Assembly: GCA_019747795.1 (NCBI GenBank)
Contig: JAIEQK010000151.1
Coordinates: 1-54,007 of the forward strand
DNA from: Gammaproteobacteria bacterium
GTDB taxonomy: Bacteria; Pseudomonadota; Gammaproteobacteria; Ga0077536
DNA: 54,007 nt
Direction of reading: 5' to 3'
The notes under the pieces were generated by a model, which saw nothing but the letters and a program-made list of their open reading frames with translations, had not been told where the DNA came from and did not search any database. The stretch's first letter is position 1; the number at the start of each line of letters is the position of its first letter. Position numbers and translations under genes: made by a program. Shown in pieces: positions 25,847-33,643 of the stretch.

Positions 25847-26383
25847 CTACTTGGTGACGGCGCCCGACACGCCGAGGATCACCGACACCGTGCAGTGGTA
25901 CACGGCGCTGTCATTGCCCATGCACCAGTTGATGTCGTTGTGCACGCTCATGCGATAGGCGGGACGTTCGCCTTCGTTGTAGTTGCACAGGCAGCGACCG
26001 CAGGAGGTCACGCCGCAGCAGTCGTTGTAGCTGACGATGTAGTCGCGGCCGTCCTGCGGATTGTGGCAGGTGCCGATCCAGGTGACCGAGGACGGCTGCG
26101 CGCCGGGCGGGCACTGGGTGATGGTGCCGCCGCAGCAGGTGCACAGGAAGCCGTCCAGCGCGCAGTAGCGCCAGTATTCGCAATGGGTGTCGTCCATCGG
26201 GTCGAGCTTGCCCTCGGGCGCTGCGCCGTGGGCGGCCTTCGCCACCCGCGAGTAGGGCAGCACCGGCAGCAGGAAGGCGGTTCCCACCAGGGCCCGGCTG
26301 ATCCGCGTCAGTGCGCTGCGTCGCGAGGTCTTCTGCGCCACCGCGCGCGCCTGACGCTCGAAAAACTCGTCGAACCATTTCAT
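25847..26383 (-). CDS. aauA: TTQ amine dehydrogenase small subunit (aralkylamine dehydrogenase type)
   Basis: A 178-residue precursor with a Tat-type signal (SRRSALTRISRALVG, residues 20-34), exported folded. The mature part is cysteine-rich: 14 Cys after residue 67, versus 12 in Paracoccus MauA. By alignment with MauA (Trp57 and Trp108), the two tryptophans forming the tryptophan tryptophylquinone cofactor are Trp102 in VTWIGTC and Trp153 in INWCMGND. CTCCGG and SYNDCCG-x3-CGRC resemble the aralkylamine (AauA) branch more than methylamine enzymes. The enzyme oxidises primary amines to aldehyde and ammonia in the periplasm. Encoded downstream of mauD and upstream of the cytochrome. Confidence 0.88.
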   Translation of the reverse strand: MKWFDEFFERQARAVAQKTSRRSALTRISRALVGTAFLLPVLPYSRVAKAAHGAAPEGKLDPMDDTHCEYWRYCALDGFLCTCCGGTITQCPPGAQPSSVTWIGTCHNPQDGRDYIVSYNDCCGVTSCGRCLCNYNEGERPAYRMSVHNDINWCMGNDSAVYHCTVSVILGVSGAVTK

Positions 26384-26462
26384 ATGCGGGTCCCCATCAT
26401 TGAATTACGTGGCGATTGGCGAACGTGGCGAGTCGTCGCCCGGTGGTCCTGAATCGTCACTG

Positions 26463-27050
26463 CTAGGCCTTCTGCAGGTATTCCTGGATCGATCCCACGC
26501 CGAGTTCCTTGGCGGTGAACAGGCTCTCCAACTGCTCGCGGGAATTGATGAGCCCCTTGGCGCGCACCCGGCCCTGCTCGTCGGTCAGCACCGCGTAGGG
26601 CAGCTTGGCGACTTTCCAGGCCATGCCGAGATCGGTGGAGAGCACGTAGGGAAAATCGGTGAGCGCGGCCTTCTCGTAGAAGCTGCGCTGCTTGGCCTCG
26701 TCGCCGTCGCTGGCCAGCACCACGCGCAGCCACTGGCCCTCGTCGCGCGCGATGGAGCGCAGCACCGGCAGAAGCTTCTTGCACACCGGACAGGTGGGCG
26801 AGAGGAAGAACAGCAGGGTCGAGAACGCCCCTGGCGCGCCGACCTGTACCTTCTTGCTGTCCAGCCCGGTGAGATTGAAGGCGGGCGCGAGGTCACCGAC
26901 CTTGGGGCCGTCGTCGATGGTCAGCGCGCCCATCGGCGCGACGCGCTCGTAGAGCACGCCGATCTGTCGGGCGAGCGCGAACACCGCGATCACGAGCGCG
27001 ATGACCAGCACCCACAGCACCGCGACCGCGACGACCAGGGCTTCGTTCAT
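26463..27050 (-). CDS. mauD: MauD-like thioredoxin-fold maturation protein
   Basis: A 195-residue protein anchored by an N-terminal helix (residues 4-26), with a periplasmic thioredoxin fold. The redox motif is SPTCPVCKKLLP (CPVC), typical of MauD, which helps form the six or seven disulfides of the small subunit. The ATG at 27048-27050 overlaps the TGA of mauE by one base (TGATG), so the start is secure; longer in-frame extension upstream is the mauE region in another frame. A 79-base gap follows before the small subunit gene. Confidence 0.88.
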   Translation of the reverse strand: MNEALVVAVAVLWVLVIALVIAVFALARQIGVLYERVAPMGALTIDDGPKVGDLAPAFNLTGLDSKKVQVGAPGAFSTLLFFLSPTCPVCKKLLPVLRSIARDEGQWLRVVLASDGDEAKQRSFYEKAALTDFPYVLSTDLGMAWKVAKLPYAVLTDEQGRVRAKGLINSREQLESLFTAKELGVGSIQEYLQKA

Positions 27051-27589
27051 CAGCGGGTCCTCAGGCGCAGCAGGCGCGGACGGTTGGCGAGCAGTTGGTT
27101 GACCATGGCGTACAGCCCGTAGGCTGCGCAGGCACCGGCCGCGATGGTCAGGAAATCGAACGCGTGGAGCGCGCGCGGCGCGATGGGCTGGGCGCCGAGC
27201 GCGGCGAGCGCCATCAACACCAGGTTGCGCGCCACCAGCGCCCAAGAGATGGTCTGCTCGTCCTCGATGCCGCCGCAGCCGCAGCCGACATCGGTGCGCC
27301 CGCGCAGCAGGTTGACCGCGACCGCACCCGTCACCACCGCCAGCAGTGCCACGGCGACCCAGGCGCCGAGCACGCGAGTGGCATCCACCACCAGCAGCAG
27401 GCCGGCAGCGGCCTCGGCCAGCGGCAGCGCGAGCGCGGCCACCGGCAGGAGCGGCTCGGGCAGCAGCTCGTAGCCCTCGAGGGCGGCGCGAAAGCTCGCG
27501 AGGTCGCGCAGCTTCTGCCACGCGCCGACCAGCAGCAGGATGGCGAGCATCGCCGTCACGGTGCGCAGCACTGCCGGGTCGAGGGTCAT
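27050..27589 (-). CDS. mauE: MauE-like membrane protein for amine dehydrogenase maturation
   Basis: A 179-residue protein with four to five transmembrane helices and the motif DVGCGCGGIEDEQTISWALVARN, the cysteine cluster and following region characteristic of MauE/DoxX-like proteins. MauE works with MauD in disulfide formation and small-subunit export/folding. ATG at 27589, 7 bases after the large-subunit stop, and overlapping mauD at its own stop, as in known mau/aau operons. Confidence 0.88.
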   Translation of the reverse strand: MTLDPAVLRTVTAMLAILLLVGAWQKLRDLASFRAALEGYELLPEPLLPVAALALPLAEAAAGLLLVVDATRVLGAWVAVALLAVVTGAVAVNLLRGRTDVGCGCGGIEDEQTISWALVARNLVLMALAALGAQPIAPRALHAFDFLTIAAGACAAYGLYAMVNQLLANRPRLLRLRTR

Positions 27590-27596
27590 GCCGGGC

Positions 27597-28751
27597 TCAG
27601 TGGGTGGCGATCAGGCCGACGGTGTCGCCGACCTGCGCGCTGGTTGCGACCGGCTTCAAGGCCGGCTGGGTGTCGTAGCGCGTGACGGTCATCTCTTCGC
27701 CGGCATAGGTGTAGAGGGTCGGCTTCGCTTCCTTGGTGAGCGAAATCGCCACCGCGCCGGAGCCGGGCGCGCGCTCGACGCGCTGCTTGGTCGCGAGATC
27801 GAACGCCCAGATCTCCTTGGCCGGCACCTTGTGGCTGCCTTCCTTGCCGTTGTCGTGCATGGCCACGTAGAGGCGCTTGGTCGGCGCATGCACGGCGAGG
27901 ATCTGGTAACCGCCCGGGCGCCAGTTGTCCTTCTTGTCGGCATCGGTCACCAGCGACCAGCTGTCGGCCAGCTTGGCGGTGTCGCCGCCGAGATCCACGA
28001 CCTTGACGTTGCCCTGGAAGGTCACGAAGTAGTACTGGTCGCCGATCGCCTCGCCCTGCACGAAGATCGGGTCCTTCTCCGCGTCGAACAGCTTCTCGCT
28101 GCGGGTCTGGGTGGCGCCGTCGCCCTTGTCGTTCAGGGTCACGGTGACGAAGGTGCCGTCGCCGCAGATGGTGCCGAAGGTCTTCGGCTTGCTCGGCACG
28201 GGCAGCACCGCCCAGCAGCCGAGCGTCGGGATCTCGCCGGTGACCTTCCAGTTCTTGTGATCGACCACCGTCACCGAGGACAGCGGCGTCGCGTTCTGGA
28301 TGAACACCCAGGCATCGTCCGCCGAGGTCGAGATGGTGCCCTTGTAGGGCAGCGCCAGCGCGTGCTTGGTCGGGATCGAGATTTCCTTCTTGAGCGCGAA
28401 GGTCTTGGTGTCGTAGGCCTCGAGCTGGTCGAAGCGATCGCCGCGGTTGCGCTTGGTGTAGTAGGTGGCCGCGATCAGCATCTCGCTGCTGTCGGCGGAC
28501 AGGGTGGTGATGCCGAACAGCCCCGAGGAGAACATGCCCAGGTACTTGAAGCTCTGGCCGTCGACCACGTGGATGCGGCCATCGTTGATGTGCGCGATCT
28601 GCAGATCGGTCAGGTACAGGCGATGGGGATTGGGCGCGGGCGGCGTGGCGAGGCCGATCTTCTCGGGGGGTAGCGGGTCGGCGGCCAGGGCCGCGCGGCA
28701 GCCGAGAGCCAGCGCGAAGCCGATGCGCAGGAGTTTGCTTGCTCGAATCAC
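27597..28751 (-). CDS. aauB: TTQ amine dehydrogenase large subunit (aralkylamine/methylamine dehydrogenase)
   Basis: A 384-residue precursor with a signal peptide (IRASKLLRIGFALALGCRAALA) and a seven-bladed beta-propeller of the amine dehydrogenase heavy-chain family. Recognisable stretches include RLYLTDLQIAHINDGRIHVVDG, GMFSSGLFGITTLSADS, RGDRFDQLEAYDTKTF and the C-terminal TYAGEEMTVTRYDTQPA. The heavy chain shapes the active-site pocket of the TTQ-bearing light chain in an alpha2beta2 enzyme. I place the start at GTG 28749-28751, which has GGAGG just upstream (GAAGGAGGGGATACC). First gene of the operon; the 250-base gap to the divergent esterase gene should hold its promoter. Confidence 0.87.
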   Translation of the reverse strand: MIRASKLLRIGFALALGCRAALAADPLPPEKIGLATPPAPNPHRLYLTDLQIAHINDGRIHVVDGQSFKYLGMFSSGLFGITTLSADSSEMLIAATYYTKRNRGDRFDQLEAYDTKTFALKKEISIPTKHALALPYKGTISTSADDAWVFIQNATPLSSVTVVDHKNWKVTGEIPTLGCWAVLPVPSKPKTFGTICGDGTFVTVTLNDKGDGATQTRSEKLFDAEKDPIFVQGEAIGDQYYFVTFQGNVKVVDLGGDTAKLADSWSLVTDADKKDNWRPGGYQILAVHAPTKRLYVAMHDNGKEGSHKVPAKEIWAFDLATKQRVERAPGSGAVAISLTKEAKPTLYTYAGEEMTVTRYDTQPALKPVATSAQVGDTVGLIATH

Positions 28752-29001
28752 CGGTATCCCCTCCTTCAGGGTGGGTGCGGCTCGGCGGCCCGCGTGACAT
28801 GCACGCAGGTGCCGGCGGCCCATGACTTGCCCGCCATTCTAATCACGCCCCGGGCTCCCTGCGAAGCACTCTCGCGAGCCACCCGGCGCAGCCGCGTGAC
28901 AGTTCGGGACAATCCGTTGCGCTCGCTCGCTGGCGTGCCCCGCCACCGCTGCCTATAGTGGTATCCAGCCACGTCCTGCACGAATACAAGGAAAGTACGC
29001 C

Positions 29002-29997
29002 ATGAAATTCCGTTCGTTCGCCACCGCGCTCTGCCTCGTCGTCTCCCAGCAGTCCGCCCACGCCGCATTCAGCAACCTCGTCGTCCTCGGCGACAGCCTG
29101 TCCGACCCGGGCAATTTCTTCGGCGCGCTGGCAACCGCGACGGGTGGAAGCTTCGCCTTCCCGCTGCCGCCCTATGCCGGCGGACGCTTCAGCAACGGCC
29201 CGGTGTGGGCCGAGTACTACGCCGCCGCCAACCCCGGGGTGAACGTCAGCAACATCGCGATGGCCGGCGCCTTCACGGGCAGCTACTCGACGTCCCTGTT
29301 CGGCACCGTGGACAACACCGCCGACCTGTCCTTCGCCGGTACCGTGCTGGCCCCGCTGGCCGCGGTCACCACCGGCCTGGGGACGCAACTGGACAGCCTG
29401 AGCGATGTGAGCGGCACCAACACGGCCTTCGCGCTGTGGGCGGGCGCGAACGACATCAACTACGCGCCGTTGCTTGGCTTCGGCGACCTGGTGAGCGTGG
29501 TGCCGACCAGCCTGAACAACATCGGCGCGGCCATCGATCGGCTGCTGGCGCTCGGCGCGAGCGAGGTGTACGTCGCCAACCTGCCCGATCTCGGCCGCAC
29601 GCCGGATGCCCTGGCCTCGGGCTTCGCCCCGGCCTTCACGATCGCGACGGACCTCTTCAACAGTGGCCTGAACGACCTCGCCGCGGCGCACGGGCCGCAG
29701 GTGCGCGTGGTCGACATCCATGCCGCGTTCGACCTGCTGCTGGCCGACGCGGCGGCCCTCGGCCTGACCGACACCACCACGGCCTGCGTGGACACCTTCT
29801 TCGGTGACGCCACGCCCTGCGCGAACCCGTCGGAACACGTGTTCTGGGACGGCGTGCATCCCACCACCGGCGTGCATGCCGCGGTGGCCACGGTCTTCAC
29901 CGAAACCTTCGCCGCTCCCGTGCCGCTGCCGGCCAGCGGTCTGCTGGTGGTGCCCGGCCTCGCCCTGCTCGCGCTGCGCCGCCGCCAGGCGGCCTGA
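29002..29997 (+). CDS. Exported GDSL/SGNH esterase with VPLPA-CTERM tail
   Basis: A 331-residue protein. A signal peptide (residues 1-21) is followed by block I LVVLGDSLSDPGN (nucleophile Ser), block III WAGANDINY (GxND) and block V FWDGVHPT (Asp-x2-His), so the SGNH catalytic set is complete. The C-terminus VPLPASGLLVVPGLALLALRRR is a short proline motif, a transmembrane helix and an Arg cluster. This is the layout of VPxxP/PEP-CTERM sorting signals processed by exosortase-type enzymes. Likely a secreted or surface-retained lipase/esterase. ATG at 29002 with AAGGAAAG upstream. No exosortase is in the window. Confidence 0.88.
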   Translation: MKFRSFATALCLVVSQQSAHAAFSNLVVLGDSLSDPGNFFGALATATGGSFAFPLPPYAGGRFSNGPVWAEYYAAANPGVNVSNIAMAGAFTGSYSTSLFGTVDNTADLSFAGTVLAPLAAVTTGLGTQLDSLSDVSGTNTAFALWAGANDINYAPLLGFGDLVSVVPTSLNNIGAAIDRLLALGASEVYVANLPDLGRTPDALASGFAPAFTIATDLFNSGLNDLAAAHGPQVRVVDIHAAFDLLLADAAALGLTDTTTACVDTFFGDATPCANPSEHVFWDGVHPTTGVHAAVATVFTETFAAPVPLPASGLLVVPGLALLALRRRQAA

Positions 29998-30030
29998 TCC
30001 GCCCCCGGCGACGGACAAAAGGCGCTAGAC

Positions 30031-30054
30031 TTGGGGGCTTATTCAAGCCCCCAA
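30031..30054. promoter_or_regulatory. Perfect 10-bp inverted repeat upstream of adh
   Basis: TTGGGGGCTT-ATTC-AAGCCCCCAA is a perfect hairpin with a four-base loop, 24 bases before the dehydrogenase ATG. No T-run follows it on either side, so a classical intrinsic terminator is not indicated; an operator, attenuator or mRNA-stabilising stem is equally possible. Confidence 0.6.
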
Positions 30055-30078
30055 TCGCATCGAGGAGGTCCGGCCTTT

Positions 30079-31161
30079 ATGAAGGCGGTAGTCGCACACG
30101 CAGTCAATGATTTCTCCGTGGTCAATGTCGACCTGGACAAGCCCAAGACCGGCGAAGTCCTGGTCAAGATGAAGGCCACCGGCATCTGCCACTCGGACCT
30201 CTCGATCATCAACGGCACCATCCGCTGGAAGCTGCCCTCCGTGCTGGGTCACGAGGGCGCGGGCATCGTCGAGTCCGTCGGCGAGGGCGTGGCCAACGTC
30301 AAGCCCGGCGACCACGTCGTGCTGTCCTTCATCCCCGCCTGCGGCGACTGCTGGTTCTGCGACCACCACGAACCGCACCTGTGCCTGAAGAACAAGCCCC
30401 ACGGCGGCCTCATCGACGGCACCAGCCGGGTGAAGATGAACGGCCAGGAAATCGCGGTGATGTCCTTCCTCGGCAACATGGCCGAGTACTGCGTGGTGCC
30501 GTCGGCCTGCGTGGTGGCGATCGACAAGGCCCACGACTTCAAGGCCGCGGCCCTGGTCGGCTGCGGCGTCACCACCGGCGTCGGCGCGGCGATCAAGACC
30601 GCCGAGGTCAAGCCCGGCTCGACCGTCGCGGTGTTCGGCTGCGGCGGCGTGGGTCTGAACGTGATCCAGGGCGCGCGCATCGCCGGCGCGGCCAAGATCA
30701 TCGCGGTGGACCTGTCCGCCGAGCGCATGGAACTCGCACGCTCCTTCGGCGCGACCGACGTGGTCGATCCCAAGGGCGACGCGTTCAAGCAGGTGCTCGA
30801 GATGACCAACGGCATCGGCGTGGACTACGCCTTTGAAGTGGTCGGCATGGGCAAGCTGGTGGAAGCCTGCTTCAAGGCCACGCGCATGGGCGGCATGACG
30901 GTGCTGGTCGGTGTCGGCCGCCAGGACGATCGCTTCTCGTTCAACGCGATGATCGTGCCCTTCACCGGCAAGACCATTCGCGGCTGCATGTACGGCAGTG
31001 CGAACTTCAAGGTCGATTTCCCGATGTATCTCGACCTCTACCGCCAGAAGAAGCTGGACCTCGACCGCCTGGTGACCCGCACCTACTCCATCGACGACGC
31101 GCCGCAGGCCTTCGCCGACCTGGAGAAGGGCGTCAACGCGCGCGGCGTCATCGTCTACTGA
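30079..31161 (+). CDS. Zinc-dependent alcohol dehydrogenase (MDR family)
   Basis: A 360-residue medium-chain dehydrogenase. Catalytic-zinc ligands are in GICHSDL and GHEGAGIVESVGEGV. The structural-zinc lobe has four cysteines in CGDCWFCDHHEPHLC. NAD binding is shown by FGCGGVGLNVIQGARIAGA and IAVDLS (Asp favours NAD+). ATG at 30079 follows GAGGAGG. The likely role is aldehyde/alcohol interconversion. It lies 1.3 kb from the amine dehydrogenase operon, so reduction or oxidation of arylacetaldehyde or similar products is a plausible but unproven link. Transcribed in the same direction as the esterase, 81 bases behind it. Confidence 0.88.
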   Translation: MKAVVAHAVNDFSVVNVDLDKPKTGEVLVKMKATGICHSDLSIINGTIRWKLPSVLGHEGAGIVESVGEGVANVKPGDHVVLSFIPACGDCWFCDHHEPHLCLKNKPHGGLIDGTSRVKMNGQEIAVMSFLGNMAEYCVVPSACVVAIDKAHDFKAAALVGCGVTTGVGAAIKTAEVKPGSTVAVFGCGGVGLNVIQGARIAGAAKIIAVDLSAERMELARSFGATDVVDPKGDAFKQVLEMTNGIGVDYAFEVVGMGKLVEACFKATRMGGMTVLVGVGRQDDRFSFNAMIVPFTGKTIRGCMYGSANFKVDFPMYLDLYRQKKLDLDRLVTRTYSIDDAPQAFADLEKGVNARGVIVY

Positions 31162-31238
31162 GCCCGGCTGTCGTCGCGGTGCGCGCGAGCGCGCCGCGAC
31201 GGCGACCTCGAGCGCGTCGTCGCCTTCTTTCGCCCGCG

Positions 31239-32609
31239 ATGACCCTCCCCGCCTCCGACACTCCGCCCGTCTTTCCGACTCGCCAGGCCCTGCTGGCGCT
31301 GCTGGTCGCCTGGCTCACGATGCTGTGGCTGGTCGCCGCGCGTCCCGAGGCCGGGCCGCCGACCTCCGATGCGCGCTTCTACACGCGCCTCGCGCTCGGC
31401 GTGAGCGATTTCGGCGTGTACGGTGAATTCCGCGGCGCCGGGCGCGCCCCGACCCCGGCGATGGAGATCTTGCCGGTCTACCCGCTGTTCCTCGCCGGCC
31501 TTGCGCGCGCCGACACGGCGCTCGGCGACAGCCTGCGCTGCGCGCTCACGCCACGCGCGGACGTCGCGGCCTGTCCACGCCACTACCAGACGCTGGTCCG
31601 CGCGCAAACCGCGCTGCTGGCGCTCGCCGCCTGGCTGGTGTGGCTGTGTGCCTGGACCTGGACGAACCGCGCGCGGGTGGCGTGGCTCGCTCTCGGCGTG
31701 ACGCTGCCAGCCGGGGTGCTGCCGGAGTTCGCGCCGGTCGCGCTGACGGAGAACCTCACGCTGCCGCTCGGCGGGCTCTTCTGCCTGGGACTCGCGCTCG
31801 CCCTCAAGCGCGCGCGGCCGTGGCGCGGCGCGCTGGTCATGGGTCTCGCCCTCGGCCTGCTGGCGCTCACGCGTCCATCGTTCTGGTACCTGCTGCTGGC
31901 GATGGCGGCCTGCGCCGCCCTGCTCGCGCCGTGGTCACGCTGGCGCCGCGCGGCGCGGGTGCTCGCGATGAGCGCGGGGCTCGGCGCACTGCTGGTGACG
32001 CCCTGGCTCGCGCGCAACCTGCTCGTGTTCGACACGCTCGCGATGAGCGGCGGGCCCTATGGCGGCCGCACGCTCATGCAGCGCGCGGCCTACAACGACA
32101 TGCGCTGGGACGAGTTCGGCGCGGCCTTCCTGTTCTGGCTGCCGGACTTCGGCGACAGCCTCGCGCGCATGCTGCTGCCGGCGCGGAGCTACGAGCGCCT
32201 CGGCTGGGAACAGGATTCCTTCTACCAGGCGAGCGTGCGACGCGTGCGCGCGGCGCTCCGCGCGCGGCCGGCCGCGGTCGAACTGGACAGGGTGCTGCGC
32301 GAGGAGGTGCTGGCACGGCCCGTGGCGCATGCGCGCGCGACCGTCGCGCTCGCCTGGCGCGGCCTCTTCATCGGCAAGAACTGGGGCTTGGTCGCGTGGC
32401 TGTGCGCGCTCTTCGTCACGCTGCGCGAGGCGCGGCGTCGCGACTGGACGCTCCCGCTCTTCTTCGCGCCCGCCCTGTTCCTCTGTCTGTTCCAGGCCGC
32501 GGTGTCGGTCAGTATTCCGCGCTACAACCTGCTGCTGTTGACACCGTTGGCGCTCGCGCTCGCGCTGCAGGTCGACGGCAGCATCGCGCGCTGGCGCGCG
32601 CGGCGATGA
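31239..32609 (+). CDS. GT-C-type membrane glycosyltransferase
   Basis: A 456-residue protein with about ten hydrophobic segments. The first luminal loop has TSDARFYTRLALGV, an acidic motif after TM1 like those of GT39/GT83-type enzymes that use polyprenyl-phosphate sugars. PFAPVALTENLTLPLG-type loops and TPWLARNLLVFD are also of the type. The donor could be a polyprenyl-phospho-pentose such as that made by the dprE set at the left of the window, but no direct evidence links them. ATG at 31239 gives a natural N-terminal cytosolic tail; its TGA overlaps the next ATG. Confidence 0.7.
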   Translation: MTLPASDTPPVFPTRQALLALLVAWLTMLWLVAARPEAGPPTSDARFYTRLALGVSDFGVYGEFRGAGRAPTPAMEILPVYPLFLAGLARADTALGDSLRCALTPRADVAACPRHYQTLVRAQTALLALAAWLVWLCAWTWTNRARVAWLALGVTLPAGVLPEFAPVALTENLTLPLGGLFCLGLALALKRARPWRGALVMGLALGLLALTRPSFWYLLLAMAACAALLAPWSRWRRAARVLAMSAGLGALLVTPWLARNLLVFDTLAMSGGPYGGRTLMQRAAYNDMRWDEFGAAFLFWLPDFGDSLARMLLPARSYERLGWEQDSFYQASVRRVRAALRARPAAVELDRVLREEVLARPVAHARATVALAWRGLFIGKNWGLVAWLCALFVTLREARRRDWTLPLFFAPALFLCLFQAAVSVSIPRYNLLLLTPLALALALQVDGSIARWRARR

Positions 32610-33460
32610 GCAGCGACGCCCCGCGCCCGACGGCGCAGGAAGATCTGCCCGCGACCGTGGCGCTGCTGCGCCGCGCGTTTCCCGGCGTCGCGAAGTTCAC
32701 GCCCACCTATCTGGCGTGGCAGTGCCACGCCAACCCCGCCGGCCGGGCGCTGGTCAGCAACCTGTTCGAGGGTGGTCGCCTGGTCGGCCACGTGAGCGGC
32801 GTGCCGCTCGAGGTGATGCTGGACGGCGCCGCCGCCCGCGTGAGTCTCATCATCAATGTCTGCCTCGACCCGCTGGCGCGCGGTGGTGGACGCTTTCGCG
32901 CGCTCATCGAACACCTGCTGGCGCAGGCGGCCGCCGCCGGCCACGCCGGCGCCATCGGCGTGGCCAACGGCCAGTCGGCCGACGGCTTCGTGCACGCGCT
33001 CGGTTTCCAGGATCTCGGCTCGCTGCCGGCCTGGGTGGAACTCGCGCCCCATCGTCTCGACGGCGAACGCGCGCTGGGCGAGGCGCGGTTCGCGCGTCAC
33101 TGGCGCCCCGAAACCCTCGCCTGGCGACTGGCCAACCCGACCAATCCGCTGCGCGTGGTCGCGCGCGATTCGCACGCGCTGACGATCGAAGGTCGCAGCA
33201 CGCTCACCGGCGTCGCAGTGCGCGCCACGCTGCCGAACGCGGGACTCGACGTGCCCGTGACGGCCCGTCCGACACGCCGCCCCGCAGTCGCGCTCGGTCT
33301 CGCGCCGGCCGGCACATTGACGCGACGCTTCGCGCGCGACATTCCTCCGCGACTGCGGCCCTCGCCGCTGCGCCTGATCTGGCATGAGCTGCGCGCGGGG
33401 GGCGCGGGACTCGATCGCGCGCGCCTCCTGTTCAGCCTGCTCGACTTCGACGCCTTCTAG
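32606..33460 (+). CDS. GNAT-like acyltransferase
   Basis: A 284-residue cytosolic protein. The first half has a GNAT-like arrangement: LPATVALLRRAFPG, LFEGGRLVGHVSGVP, INVCLDPLARGGGRFRALIEHLLAQA and a GVANGQSADGFVHALGFQDLG strand-helix. The second half is less characteristic and contains HWRPETLAWRLANPTNP. Such proteins near glycan genes sometimes transfer acyl groups or amino acids to sugars. ATG at 32606 overlaps the TGA of the upstream glycosyltransferase (ATGA), so the two are translated together. Its stop lies inside the left arm of an inverted-repeat element. Confidence 0.65.
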   Translation: MSSDAPRPTAQEDLPATVALLRRAFPGVAKFTPTYLAWQCHANPAGRALVSNLFEGGRLVGHVSGVPLEVMLDGAAARVSLIINVCLDPLARGGGRFRALIEHLLAQAAAAGHAGAIGVANGQSADGFVHALGFQDLGSLPAWVELAPHRLDGERALGEARFARHWRPETLAWRLANPTNPLRVVARDSHALTIEGRSTLTGVAVRATLPNAGLDVPVTARPTRRPAVALGLAPAGTLTRRFARDIPPRLRPSPLRLIWHELRAGGAGLDRARLLFSLLDFDAF

Positions 33461-33638
33461 CCCGCATTTCTCACACGTGTTCGTCGCGAGGGCGTCGAGA
33501 TGCCGCAGATTCGGGCCGCGCGGAGCAAAAGACGACGAAGGCATACTCGACAGTAAGTCGAGGAGAGTTTTGCGAGCACGGCCTGAATGTGCGCGCAGAT
33601 CGGCGGCCGCAGCAGAAGGCATGTGAGAAACGCGGGCT
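33459..33638. repeat. 180-bp element bounded by 17-bp inverted repeats (MITE-like)
   Basis: AGCCCGCATTTCTCACA at 33459-33475 is matched on the other strand by TGTGAGAAACGCGGGCT at 33622-33638 with a single mismatch. Between them lies non-coding DNA with a small hairpin CTCGAC-AGTAA-GTCGAG at 33547-33563. Flanks CTAG and CTGG (33457-33460, 33637-33640) are similar but not identical, so a target duplication is only hinted at. The size and structure suit a non-autonomous transposable element; the parental IS was not recognised. Confidence 0.6.
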
Positions 33639-33643
33639 GGCCC

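Noticed and set aside
28916-28959. Promoter TTGCGC ... TATAGT for the esterase gene
   Set aside because: TATAGT at 28954-28959 is a reasonable -10, but the nearest -35-like hexamer is over 30 bases away, so the pair does not have promoter spacing.
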